Assembly (NCBI GenBank): GCA_023053575.1
Contig: JAKZAP010000054.1
Span: 496,001 to 560,000 of the forward strand
From: Branchinecta lynchi
Taxonomy: Eukaryota > Arthropoda > Branchiopoda > Anostraca > Branchinectidae
Length of the DNA: 64,000 nucleotides
Reading direction: 5' to 3'
A program made the translations under genes and the position numbers. Below are positions 9,110 to 20,600 of the stretch, piece after piece (the stretch's first letter is position 1; each line of letters starts with the position of its first letter). The notes under the pieces are model-generated. The model was given only the letters and a program-made list of their open reading frames with translations. It did not search any database and was not told where the DNA came from.

Positions 9110-11636
9110 TCTCTAACGCATGAATTGGTTGACACAGAATTTCAGTCATTGTTTGGGTGATTCACGAGATTCACTGGCGTGTTGTTTTTACTTTATTGGC
9201 GAAAATGTTGTTCAAGCCGCATCTGAAGAATTCCGAGTTCAATTAATCTTTTTGATAACCAAGTCTACGTGCCGATGAAACAGCCGTGTACCTACAGGAA
9301 AAGCCGGAAGTGTCACCGCAGTTCTCCCCATTTAACGCCGTTAATTGACTGACCCGGAATTTGACGATACAAAATTCCGAGTTTATTCAATACGGCAATC
9401 AATAATATTTAAATTGCGCCACCACAGCTACCCACCCAACGCCGTTGTTTGATTGACAAAAAAATTAGTCATCGTTTGGGCGACGTTTCTCGTTTTTCCC
9501 AAGATTCACCCAGAATTTGAAGTACGGCAATCACTCACATTTAAATAGCATCAGCATAGCTCTCCCCAACCAACGCCGTTGATTGGTTGAAAAAAAAAAA
9601 AAAATTAGTCATCTTCTGCGCGAGGTTTCTCGTTTTTCCCGAGATTCACTGCCGTGTGTTGGACTTGGTCATATAGAGTATACGGCTTTTTTAAAGATAC
9701 AAAATTCCGTAGTTGATACGGAACAGCGTCCCAACCAACGCCGTTGATTGGTTGACAGAAAATTTGAGTTATCGTTTGGGCGACGTTTCTTGTACTTCCC
9801 GAGATTCACTTACGTGTTTTTGTGTTACTTTATTAGCGGAAGTGCTGATCAAGCCGCAGAAAAAAAATCCGAGATTAGTTATAATCCTCTTGATGACGAA
9901 CTTTATGTGTCGATGAAAAACTGCCCGTATACCTACAGGGAGAGCCGGAAGCGTCACCATCCAACGCCGTTGATTGGTTGATCCAGAACTAGAAGGTACA
10001 AACTTCAGAGTTTAGTTAATACGGCAATAGCCACATTCACATACCGTCACCAGAGCTCTCCCCAACAAACGCCGTTGATTGGTTGACAAAAAAATTGAGT
10101 CATCGTTTCGGCGACGTTTCTCGTTTTTCCGAGATTCACTGCCGTGTGTTTGACTTGGTCATATAGAGTATTTGGCCTTTCTAAAATATAAAACTCGGTA
10201 GTTAATACGGAAGAGCGTCTTCTCGAGATTCACTTGTATATTTTTTTTTACTTTCTTAGCGAAAGTGCTGATCAATCCGCAGCAAAAAAAAATGCGAATA
10301 TTAGTTATAATCCTCTTGATAACCAACTCTACGTGTAGATGAAAAACCGCCTGTGTACCTACAGGGAGAGCCGGAAGCGTCACCGCGGCTCTCACCATCC
10401 AACGCCGTTGATTGGTTGACCCAGAATTTGAATATACAAACTTCCGAGTTTAGTTAATACGGCAATCAAACATATTTAAATAGTGTTACCACAGCTTACC
10501 CCTACCAACGCCGTTGATTGGTTGACAAAAAATTTGAGTCATCGTTTTGGCGACGTTTCCCATTTTTCCGAGATTCACTGCCGTGTGTTTGACTTGGTCA
10601 TATAGAGTATTTGGCCTTTCTAAAGATATAAAATTCTGTAGTTAATACGGAACAGGGTCTCAACCAAACGCCGTTGATTTGTTGACAGAAAACGTTTCTC
10701 CTTATTCCGAGATTCAGAGGCAGTTGGTCATAGTGAGTTTTCGGCCATCTTGGCAAGGGTCCTGTTCAGGCAGCCGTAGAAAAATACGATTTCTGTTGTA
10801 AAAAAAAAATCAAATTCCAAAGATATCAAATTATCAGTCATAGAGTCCTCTTGATTTAATAGTCAACTTCCATTTTGTTCTATTGAAACGGGACACAACC
10901 ACTTCTGTCAAACAGACATTCTTAGTTTTTTCTGACCTGCTTGTCCTTGCTGCACCTAAAAACACAAAATCTCTGCTATATAAAATTAAATGGATAATAA
11001 TTGATAAATATTAAAAATATCAGTCATCTTTTTTAAAAACAAATTTCCATTTTTTTCTGTGAAATGGAACACTTCTGCAGTGATGTTCACATGCTGCGGC
11101 CCTACACCAAATAGCCTATGTGAATCCTACTAGACAAGTGAATCCAACACCAGAAGCGATTCCACCTGCCCAAGGTAAATCTTCCCCTCAGGTGACACCT
11201 ACTGGCAAAGTGAATTATCCTGCTTTGGTGTTTTCTCCACTGCAGGTGAAAGCACTTGGACAAAAGTTAATGAGTTCCAAGAAGAAAGGAAGGAATGAAT
11301 TATAAGGTCAGTAACAGGATTCTAAAGTTTCACTGTAAAGGCAGTCATGCACACTGGCATCAAGAACCACTCTTGGATACCAGGTAAAGAAAAAAAAATG
11401 CAACTTTTCTGTTTTCTGCCCTATTTTATAGAATTTCTAGAGTTAGGGTGGAGGGTGGGGAGTGGGGAAACAAGACAGAGTTTCCTGGTGTCTCTAGACT
11501 TGAAATATGAAAAAAAAAAATTCTAACTTAGCTGGTCTCCTTCACACCAAAATTAATAATAACAGGAGAATCTTTTTCACCTCAGTAGGAGATTCCCTTG
11601 AGTAGGGGAATTCTCCAAAAAATCTGGTGCCCAACT
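9110..11636 (-). repeat. Right inverted arm of the foldback element
   Basis: This is the reverse-complement counterpart of the left arm. Subrepeats with CCAACGCCGTTGATTGGTTG boxes occur near 9562, 9733, 9961, 10064, 10401 and 10505. The unique outer segment follows from about 10735 to 11636. The two arms differ by scattered substitutions and small indels and by a different number of subrepeats, so they are not fresh copies, but they remain alignable by eye along most of their length. Confidence 0.8.
11120..11305 (+). pseudogene. Partner coding-like stretch in right foldback arm (61 codons)
   Basis: This reads VNPTRQVNPT near the start and ends SSKKKGRNEL followed by a stop, mirroring the stretch at 378-587. 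A possible splice acceptor (CACCAAATAG) lies just upstream at about 11106-11115, so the open frame may be a terminal exon. Function is unknown. The copies in the two arms differ only by amino-acid-changing substitutions. Confidence 0.35.
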
Positions 11637-14237
11637 GTTGACAACTGTTTCTTCCTCCAACAATGATCGGATCGGGGTAGGGACCCTAACACATGCCCTA
11701 ACATGCCTGCAAAGTTTCACGGTCATAGTGCATCTAATTGTTTTTTCACAAGTACATCTTCCAGCTTGAGTGGCTTGAGCCAGAAGAGGACCCTTGCCAA
11801 GAAGGGCCAAAATATAACTCTAATAAAATTTAGCTGACTTTGTTTTGCTCCGTCAAATATTTACCTCCAGATTTGCTAGAACGGTGAAACCAGATTGGCT
11901 TAAAAATTGTCACTTCACGGACCCAACCATTTTGGAAGTATTGGAGGGGAGGGAGGGGGAATCTGGAACTTTCAGGCATGCATAACTTTGGAACAAATGA
12001 TTGGATGAATGAAAATATATTTCATATAAAGTCTGGACCGGATCCGACTACTGCGGTGGGTGTGTGGGGGGGGGGGGCACCAAATATGTTGTCGCAGGCT
12101 TAGAGTGGAGAGATTGGGAAGGTTGATCGACTACTTGGCAAATGGCAAGAGCACACGTCCTTGATCTTCTATTGACAGGTCGGGCCCGGATGTGGCTACT
12201 GTGGGGGATAGGGGGGGGGGGGTGATCGGTGGCAGTATAAGTAGGCGACTAATGTAGTCTGGGACAGTGAAACTTGTCAGTGTATTAAGGACCTAAACAC
12301 ATAGTAATTTCCCTGATCTGACGATCCAAGATGAGTGGAATGTAAATCGGGAATTAAGCATAGCTTTCAAACCAACAGCCCGATCTGGATGGAACTTAAT
12401 AACTGACAAGAGAACATATCCCAGATATTAGATATTTGATAGTGCAAAACAAATATGAACACAAATACATCAATCATGATTCGCAGTCAACTCGAGCTGA
12501 AGGAATATTTATCCAGATATTACGTTTGAAGTCCGGTCTGGACAGGGAAATTTTCATCTTTCCCATGGGCCTAAAAGCAGCTGTGCCCCTTGGGTTTTGC
12601 TCAGAAAATATTCCTAGCCACTCTTAAAGTGTGCAGCTCAATCACACTGCAAACAACATTTTTGGTCTTCCACAAGGACCCATAATTATTTATGAATCAA
12701 AGAGTTTGTGCGTGCGGTGTTGTTGAACGCAGAAAATCGACTGTACATTGTAGTCTTAAGAAAGGTGCCCACAGGACGGGAATTCGCATCCAGCGCGGAA
12801 AAAAACCCTTCGCCAGGCAAAAATTTCGCTCCCGGCCGTTTCAGCTCCAATTTTATTTTTTGTCGCGCCGCCCCTTGTTCGCCCAGTTAGGGTAGCGTGT
12901 AAGGCAGCGGGTAAGGTATGGGGGGTAATAGACTCGGCTAATGTACAAATAGTTTCATTTCAGACTTGCTGTACTCTGTATAATGTAAATCCCAATCCGG
13001 ATAAATACAATCACTACTGATGAATGACGAATAAACAATCAATGACCCAGTGCTAAGATTGGAACGAGCTTATATACTCTATTTCGCACGAGTGAAGATT
13101 GTATATAGAGGCTCAAATCAAGGCTTATTCATGCTGTATGTAGTGCTCGTGCTGCAACTTACGTTTCTTGAATTTAACTCTGAATCATCAGTTGTGCAAT
13201 TAGAAACTAGAAATATAGTTCAGCGCTTGGAGTTAGCTTTGAGTCAAGGTTTAAATCAAGGTATGACTCATGCTGTAATTGAATTGCCGTTTTGAATTTA
13301 ACTGTGAATCATCACTTGTGCAATTAAAGACTAGAAATACTGGAGGATTAAATTTCGATCGCTATATACATAGAGATAGTTTGACGCTTGACATAACCAA
13401 CCCAACAATGTAATGTAAAACCAATGAAAATGAAAACGGAAGAAGAATGTAATTTTTGTAGACGTATATGAAAATATTATTATGTGTCTACGAAAAGTAT
13501 TTGGATTTCAAATTTCACGGTTTTTGAAAACCATAAGAAAAACAAATGGAACACTCAAAACAAACAGTACACTAAACTAAAACAATCCAGGTGGAACCTG
13601 GGTCACTTGCAGAGACCGCCCCCATTCCAGCCACACAGGCAGAGACGTTTAATCCTGTTCTGCAAAGAAATAATGTTTCTCCTCCTTAGTTGAGGAAAAG
13701 TAGGAAGTCCCGCCATCACAAAACTACCAGAAATCAAGGGCTTGCATTGTTCTAGAGATACATCAAGCTAGAAGACCGGGTTGGCAACAGTGCAGTACTA
13801 ACGACTGTGAACTACGGAATTTATGTGATACAAACTGTAACTCAGTGGGAGAGTGGTTGCTACAATACTCCGTTCTAAAAGCAGATTTTGGACTAAGAAG
13901 CCCCTGATCAGCTGGCAAAGTTGGTGATTCAGCTTGTGGAATCGGATATTAAGTTGTTCTTCAACTCTTTTATCTGGGAGCTTATTCAATGGTCGCGATT
14001 GAATAGTAGAACTGGTGACTACGTCCTTGATCAGCTAGCCAAGTTTGTAATTCAGCTAGGGACAAACAAACTAGATTCGCTACATTAGTGCAGTTGCTCA
14101 GTTCTTGGAACATGAGACATATCACATAGTGATCCTATCAAGACCTGACTAGAAGAACTGAGGGTAAAAAATAGAACCGAGAGAAGCAGATGTTTGCTGT
14201 TATCAGTGTTTAGATAAGGATTAGATAAGGGACAACA
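11637..14237. other. Upstream flank of Fringe, repeat fragments and unassigned sequence
   Basis: Around 11765-11830 is a short dispersed motif (GAGGACCCTTGCCAAGAAGG) also seen near 21118, 22270, 24650 and 55218. About 11880-12420 is a diverged fragment of the 430-bp tandem family, including GGACCGGATCCGA and poly-G tracts at 12067 and 12212. A local duplication pairs 13163-13215 with 13291-13343 (GAATTTAACTCTGAATCATC type). No promoter element for Fringe could be singled out. The 5' untranslated region and any upstream non-coding exon are unknown. Confidence 0.5.
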
Positions 14238-14606
14238 ATGACTTATCAAGTTGACACAACCATGCGACTCAGACTGGTGAGAGTGGTACAAATCGTTTCA
14301 CTTACTTCCATTCTTCTGTGCGCCGTACTGGCGATTTACAGTTTAAGAGCCCGCCTAAAAGAAGGAAATAGTGACCTTAAAGTTGTATGGCAAGAACGGG
14401 CGCCGCGGTCTTTATATATTTCAAAGGAATATGAAAATTTGGACGAAAGAACCGAGTTGAAGAGAGTAGAGCCTACGAAGACGACAACGACGAAGCCACC
14501 ATTTAGTCAAGAGGATTTGTTTATATCAGTGAAGACGACACGGAGCTACCATCGGCCGAGGTTGGACTTGATTTTGAAGACCTGGTACAAACTGGCAAGA
14601 GACCAG
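14238..14606 (+). CDS. fng: Fringe exon 1: cytoplasmic tail, membrane anchor, stem, domain start
   Basis: It has 123 codons, phase 0 at its end, and donor CAG|GTAAGA. An in-frame TAA at 14226 makes the ATG at 14238 the first usable start in this exon. A second in-frame ATG at 14262 (MRLRLVRVVQ) also has an A at -3 and would simply shorten the cytoplasmic tail. The hydrophobic run VVQIVSLTSILLCAVLAIY follows arginines, as expected for a Golgi type II anchor. The stem contains KTTTTKPP, a likely flexible and O-glycosylated region. Confidence 0.93.
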
Positions 14607-17600
14607 GTAAGATGCTTTTCTAGATGTACTATCTTTAAAGTTTAACTGAAAAGCCAACTTATTCTGTGTCATTTAATTGAGTACACTGAATAATTTAGAT
14701 TCTGCTAAGGGATTTTTTTATTTTTCACTATCTGTTCTAGTCATGAGGTTCAGAATATCTGCGGCCGTCCCCACGGCGCAAATCCTACTATGACGCGGGA
14801 AATTTTAATCTCAACATAAACTAGGATTTTCAGTGGGCAGTGGTGAGCTTGGTGAAGACTGCTTAGTGCCTGAACAAAAAAAATCATAAATATTTCTGGA
14901 AAGGCATACAGCACAGATACAGGCGCATCAGATCACACGGAAATTTCACTATTTGGAAATCGATTATTAGTGAATAGCGGAATAACGAAGTAACGCATTT
15001 TCAGCGGGTCTTCTAGCCAATTTAAGTGAATAACTGATGGGTAACTAGATTGTCCTATCCCATCGCTTTTCAGTTAAAGCTTAAAGGTTTATTGAAAGAC
15101 TCACCAATTCAATTTTTGTCCTTTCCTTTGCCTTGCACTTCTCTCCCATTGTGAAAATAGGCCTACATGCGTGTGAAACTAGGCCTATGCCACTCTGTTT
15201 CTTTTTGTTTTGTTGGTTAATGCCTAGGAGTAGTCTTCCAAACTTCCAACTCCGAACTTTGTTGAATTATGTCGTCATTTGCCCGTTATAAGATTATTTA
15301 ATTGCATGATGTTGTTTAATTTTATTTATTCTCTTCAGCCAAAGCCACGTGAATCACTGAATACTAACAGTGAGAATAAGAAAATTAGTACTATGTTTTA
15401 AAGCGCAATCTAATCTAATCATTGTGCTACCTCAAAATCACCTAGAAAGGAAAGAACACGAACATTTAAAGACTATCACAATAAGAGCAGGTGTAGGTTT
15501 ATTTATATTCAGAAATTACAAGTTTGAAATCATCTCGAATCGCATCAATTCATGGTCAGTCATAAATACGGGATGCAGTAAAATGCGACCACCATCCGGT
15601 CCGAAGAACGGGACAACTAGGGACGACAAAAAGTGTTTTTGTAGACCTGGAAAATATAGTTTAATGGTGAAATGTTTTAATGCGACGGGGCCCATCGATA
15701 AAAGTCAAACATGTTTGCCGTAGTATATGCTTAAGCGAAAATAGATTATGCTGAGAATTGTAGTTTACCTCATTCGATACCTCATCTAGCCCTTTGAATA
15801 CATTTGTTTTTATAATTGTCATTATTAATTGCATGACCCAATGTAATGTACAAGTACAAAGAAAACGGAGTAAAAAAGACAAAGGAAAGCGAAGACAATA
15901 TACATCAGTATCTTCAACTGTTTGATATAGGCTATTGTGTTTCCCACAGGTTCGTTTTTATGGCACTTGAGCTTACTCAAGTGCCATATAGCGATTGTTA
16001 TTTCTGTCCGTCAGTCGGTCTGTCGGTCTGTCGGTCTGTCGGTCCCGGTTTTGCTAGTTCGGGCACTTCCAGATAAGCTAGGACGATGAAACTTGGCAGG
16101 CATATCAGGAACTGGACCAGATTAAATTAGAAATACTCGCTTCCCCGATCCGACCATCTGGAGGGGAGTGGAGGGAGGGGGAATCCGGAAAAATGAGGAA
16201 AAATTAGATATTTTTAGCTTACGAACGGGTTATCGGATCTTAATGAAACTTGATATATGGAAGGAACTCGTGTCTCAGACCCTCTATTTTAAATCCAAAC
16301 CGGATCCGATGACATTGGGGGGAGTTGGAGGGGGAAACCGGAAATCTTGAAAAACACTTAGAGTGGAGGGATCCGGATGAAACTTGGTGGAAAGTACAAG
16401 CACAAGTCCTAGATACATGGCTGATATAACCGGAACGGATCCGCTCACTTTGGGGGAGTTGGGGGGGGGGGGGGGGGGGAGAAGTCCGAATTTGTAGTGA
16501 TCCCGCGAGTTCCGTGCTTCCTTATGTGCTGGGACGATGGAAATTGACAGGCATCTCTGGGACCCGACCAGATTAAATAGAAAATCGTCAATTCCCCGAT
16601 TCGACCATCTGGGGGGGGGGTGGAGGGAGGGGGAAGCCAAAATTTGAGGTATTTTTATCTTGCGAACAAGTCATCGGATCTTGATGAAATTTTATATTTA
16701 GGATGACCTCGTGTCTCAGACGTCCCACTATAATTCCGGACCGGATCCGATGACACTGGGGGGAGTTGGAGGAGGGAACCGGAAATCTTGAGAAACGCTT
16801 AGAGTGGAGGGATCGGGATGAAACTTGGTGGGAAGAACAAGCACAAGTCCTAGATACGTCATTGATATAAGCGGACCAGATCCAGGCACTCTGGGGGAGT
16901 TCGGGGGGGGGTCCGGATTTCTAGCGATCCCGCGAATTCGGCATACTTCCTGATGTGCTAGGGCGATGAAACTTGGCAGGTATGTCAGGGACCCGAACAG
17001 GTTCACTTGAGAACAGCCGTTTCCCCAATCCGACCATACTGGGGGGAGTGGATGGATCGGGAGTCCGGAATCTAGTGGCGTGTATAACTTTTGAACGGGT
17101 GATCGGATCTTGATGAAATTTTATATTTAGGATGACCTCGTGTCTCAGGCATCTCACTTTAAATCCGGGCCGGATCCGATGACACTGGGGGGAGTTGGAG
17201 GAGGGAACCGGAAATTTTGAGAAACGCTTAGAGTGGAGGGATCGGGATGAAACTTGGTGGGAAAAACAAGCACAAGTCCTAGACACGTCATTGACATAAC
17301 CGGACCGGATCAGGGCACTGTGGAGGAGTTGGGGTCGGGGTCCGGATTTCTAGCGATCCCGCGAGTTCGGCATACTTCCTGATGTCCTAGGGCGATGAAA
17401 CTTGGCAGGTATGTCAGGGATCCGAACATATTGACTTGAGAACAGCCGTTTCCCCGACCTGACCATCGTGGGGGGAGTGGGTGGATGGGGAGTCCGGAAT
17501 CTAGTGGCGTGCATAACTTTTGAACGGGTGATCGGATTTGAATGAAATTTGTCTGGTGAGCTATCGCCTCGAACGTTCAGTGTCACGTCCGGGTCGGGTC

Positions 17601-20600
17601 CGATACCTGTGGGGATGGAGGGGGGGGGGGAACTCCAGAAACTCTAAAAGCAGAGGGATTGGGACGAAACTTAATGGATGGAACAAGCATTAGGCCTAGA
17701 TGAAATTGAAGGAGCCAGATGGTTTCGGGGCTCTGTGGGGGGAGTTGAAGGGGTTTCCTGGAATTCCGGTAGTCGTGAGTTAGAATAGTTCCAGATGTAA
17801 AACGAAAACGAAACTTTGCAGGCATATTAGCGACCCGAATTATCTTGACTTCAGAACCTGACACAACATACCCCCGGAAACTTCCGTTCCTAGATCCGAG
17901 CATCTTTTGGGGAGCACGAGAAGAGAAGGAAATTGACTTCTATAAATTGCAAACGAGTGGTCTGATTCGAGTGAAACTTTATGGGTGATACGAATCGATG
18001 GCCTCGACATGTAAAACATGCGTTCGAACCATATGCGACCACGATTAGGGGAATTGGGGGTGGGGGGACTTTTGACATGCACAAAAACCAAACGGATGGA
18101 CCGAATGAGATGCAAATTCGACAGTGCCGAGTTTATGCGGCCTAGATTTGTTATTTGGCGTCCGGGCCAAATTCCGCCAAGGTAGGGGGGGGGGGGGTAC
18201 TGGAAACTTGCAGATAGGCTAAGCTCCAATTTCAATCAATCACTCAATCAGTCAAGTTTAATCCGAATAGCTAAAAGCTAGAAAAGGAATAATTTCAGTA
18301 AAACTTGATGGACAGGAAAAGGGAATTAAGAGATTGGGCCCGAACCGGCTCCGACAACGTTGGTGGGAGGGGGGGGGGGGGTTACCTGAACTTTCCAAAA
18401 ATGCTCAGATTCGAGTGAAACTTGATAGATGGTATAAAAGAAGATGCTTTAGGTGGTCGATTTTTTATATTCCGAACCAGATTCGGCCACGGTAGGTTGA
18501 GATAGAGTGGGTACCGGAAATCGTGTAGCCTGTCTAGGGATCAAACAAATGGATTTATTGGGATGAAAGTTTGAACAGTCATGTGCATTTGCTACAGACA
18601 ATCGAGACGATGCCGGAACTGCTCAGAAATGAGTGAAACTAAATATCCTATTTCTATTTCCGAACCGCATTTTTGGATGGCGGGTGTATTTTGTGACGTT
18701 CTCATCTACTTTCTTGTACAGCCTACTCGTACAAGTGCCATATGAGCTCGTAGCTCTTGTTGGGATCCCAAAAGGGGATGTCGCAAAAGTTGTCCGTCTG
18801 TCCGTCCGTCTTTCAGTAAGATTACTCTCGAAGGGAATGAGATATTTTGATGAAACTTGATGTGTGGATGCTTCAAGTCAAGGGAAAGGTCAAGTTCGTA
18901 GATGGGCCCGATAGCTTCATATTTAGGGGACGGGGAGGGGTTTCAAATTATGTGGCGACAAAAATATATTTTAAAAGCCAATGAGATAGTCGATTAAAGG
19001 GTAAAACGACATGCTAAACACGGATCTGAAACCATTTTCTCGCCGGACAAGTAGTTCACCGGGAATCCGGCCAAAACCGGAAATTTTGCTAAAAGTAAAA
19101 GTTTTATCTCAAGTTGATTAGATGTCTTATTTAGGGGTAAGAAGGTATGCTGAATTCGAATATGAAAATGGTTTTCTCGTCGGACAAGTAGAAGACCCGG
19201 AATCCGGCCAAAACTGGAAAGTTTGTCAAAGATAAAAGATTAATCTTTAGTTGATTAGAGGTTCGATTTAAGGATAGAGAAACATGCTGAATCCGAATAT
19301 GAAAATTATTTTATCGGCAGACAAGTAGATCGGAAAACTTGTTAAAAGGAAAACTTTTACCGTAAAACCCCCTAACAAGGAACATGCCAAACAAGGGACA
19401 AAAAACATGGAAAGGTTTTTAAAAGCTTTGCGGAAAATACGGTAGCTGACTTAAATAAATACTTATCACTGTATCGGACAGTCTATAAAAAGCTGAATCC
19501 AAAGATGTAATCACCTTTCTGGTAACTCTCATACCTTTCCTTGAGGATTTTTTTTCGCTGAAGTGCTGAAAAACATTTTTTTTTATAAACAAAAATCTTG
19601 ATCTGGCTTCAGGAATCTACGGCTCCCACAAGCAAGAACAGTATGTCAATTTGATGGCCTGTTATGTATCAGTGTTGACACCAATTTTCAGTCCAGTATC
19701 TTTATTATTATTGTTTTTCCAATTTTGGATCTTTTCATGTCTTGGAGTGCCCTAACTAGGAACAATGAAGAAAATGTAAAAAAAAAGGAACTAAGTCGAT
19801 ATAGGAAAGCTGGCCGATGCCCTTAAAGCTCTGAATGCTGGTATTTATACCATGAGATAGTTTGGAATTCTAAAAACTAATGTTTTGACGTAGAAAAGGT
19901 CGAAAACAGGACTACGAAGTTTGAAAAATGGGGATGCACCCAATCACTGATGAACTAGATGAACTTGGCCTTGTTTAAAGAATTAAACTGTGTGGCTAAT
20001 GGGGTCACCCCATGACAGCATCTGACCTGCGATGCTTCAGTAAATATCATCTAGACAGGATAGTTCATTCTTCGAACATATTCATATAATTTCCCAGGAA
20101 CAGAGTGGGCGAAAAATTTCGTAAAACATCATAAAGGTGAGCTTTCTGCTAGAATGGCATATTCTTACGGTCTATTAGTCGAGTCTTAAGACATGAATAG
20201 TCTGGTAATTTATCTGAAGTCCATTGTGTACAAGTGCCTTTTATTACAAGTTTTAAGGGATTTCTTACCTCTTGAAATCATAAAAACATTGATATCTGTG
20301 CCATTTTAATCATTTTTTCAAAACTTTTTTCACCAGTAGGTAACTAAAGCATTTTTGAAAACATTGGTGCTGTCCCTTGATCAATTTAGGCTTCCAAACA
20401 AGGTTCAAAAGTGCATTAAAGTTCACCGTCCCTAGATAGGAACCCGCTGCCAAACAAGAGACACCCTCTAAAAAAAAAAATATAAAAAAAAACTAACTGT
20501 AAAAAAATCTGAAACTTGGCAAACCTGGTCAACTAGCTAAGACCCACGTTTGGGCCAAATTTGAAGTTTCTGAAACTTTCAGAGCTGAGGTTATTCACAA

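Larger units (their letters stand above)
49..11636. mobile_element. Giant foldback-like element (about 11.6 kb) with multi-kilobase inverted arms
   Basis: Sequence running rightwards from 49 (AGTTGGGTACCAGATTTTTT) reappears reverse-complemented running leftwards from 11636 (AGTTGGGCACCAGATTTTTT), and the match continues with few differences for over 900 bases on each side. Inside that, both arms carry the same tandem subrepeats in opposite orientation (about 955-3180 and 9110-10760). The similarity stops at 49 and 11636, so these are taken as the termini. No clean target duplication was found, but only 48 bases of left flank are available. The core (3180-9110) is not palindromic and has received other insertions. 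The architecture resembles FB or Galileo-type foldback DNA transposons. The superfamily is not assigned because no transposase is recognisable. Confidence 0.8.

Noticed and set aside
16284..18235. Chain of proline-rich minus-strand open frames of up to 131 codons.
   Set aside because: They follow the 430-bp repeat units and poly-G tracts (read as Pro) and have no splice sites or conserved domain.
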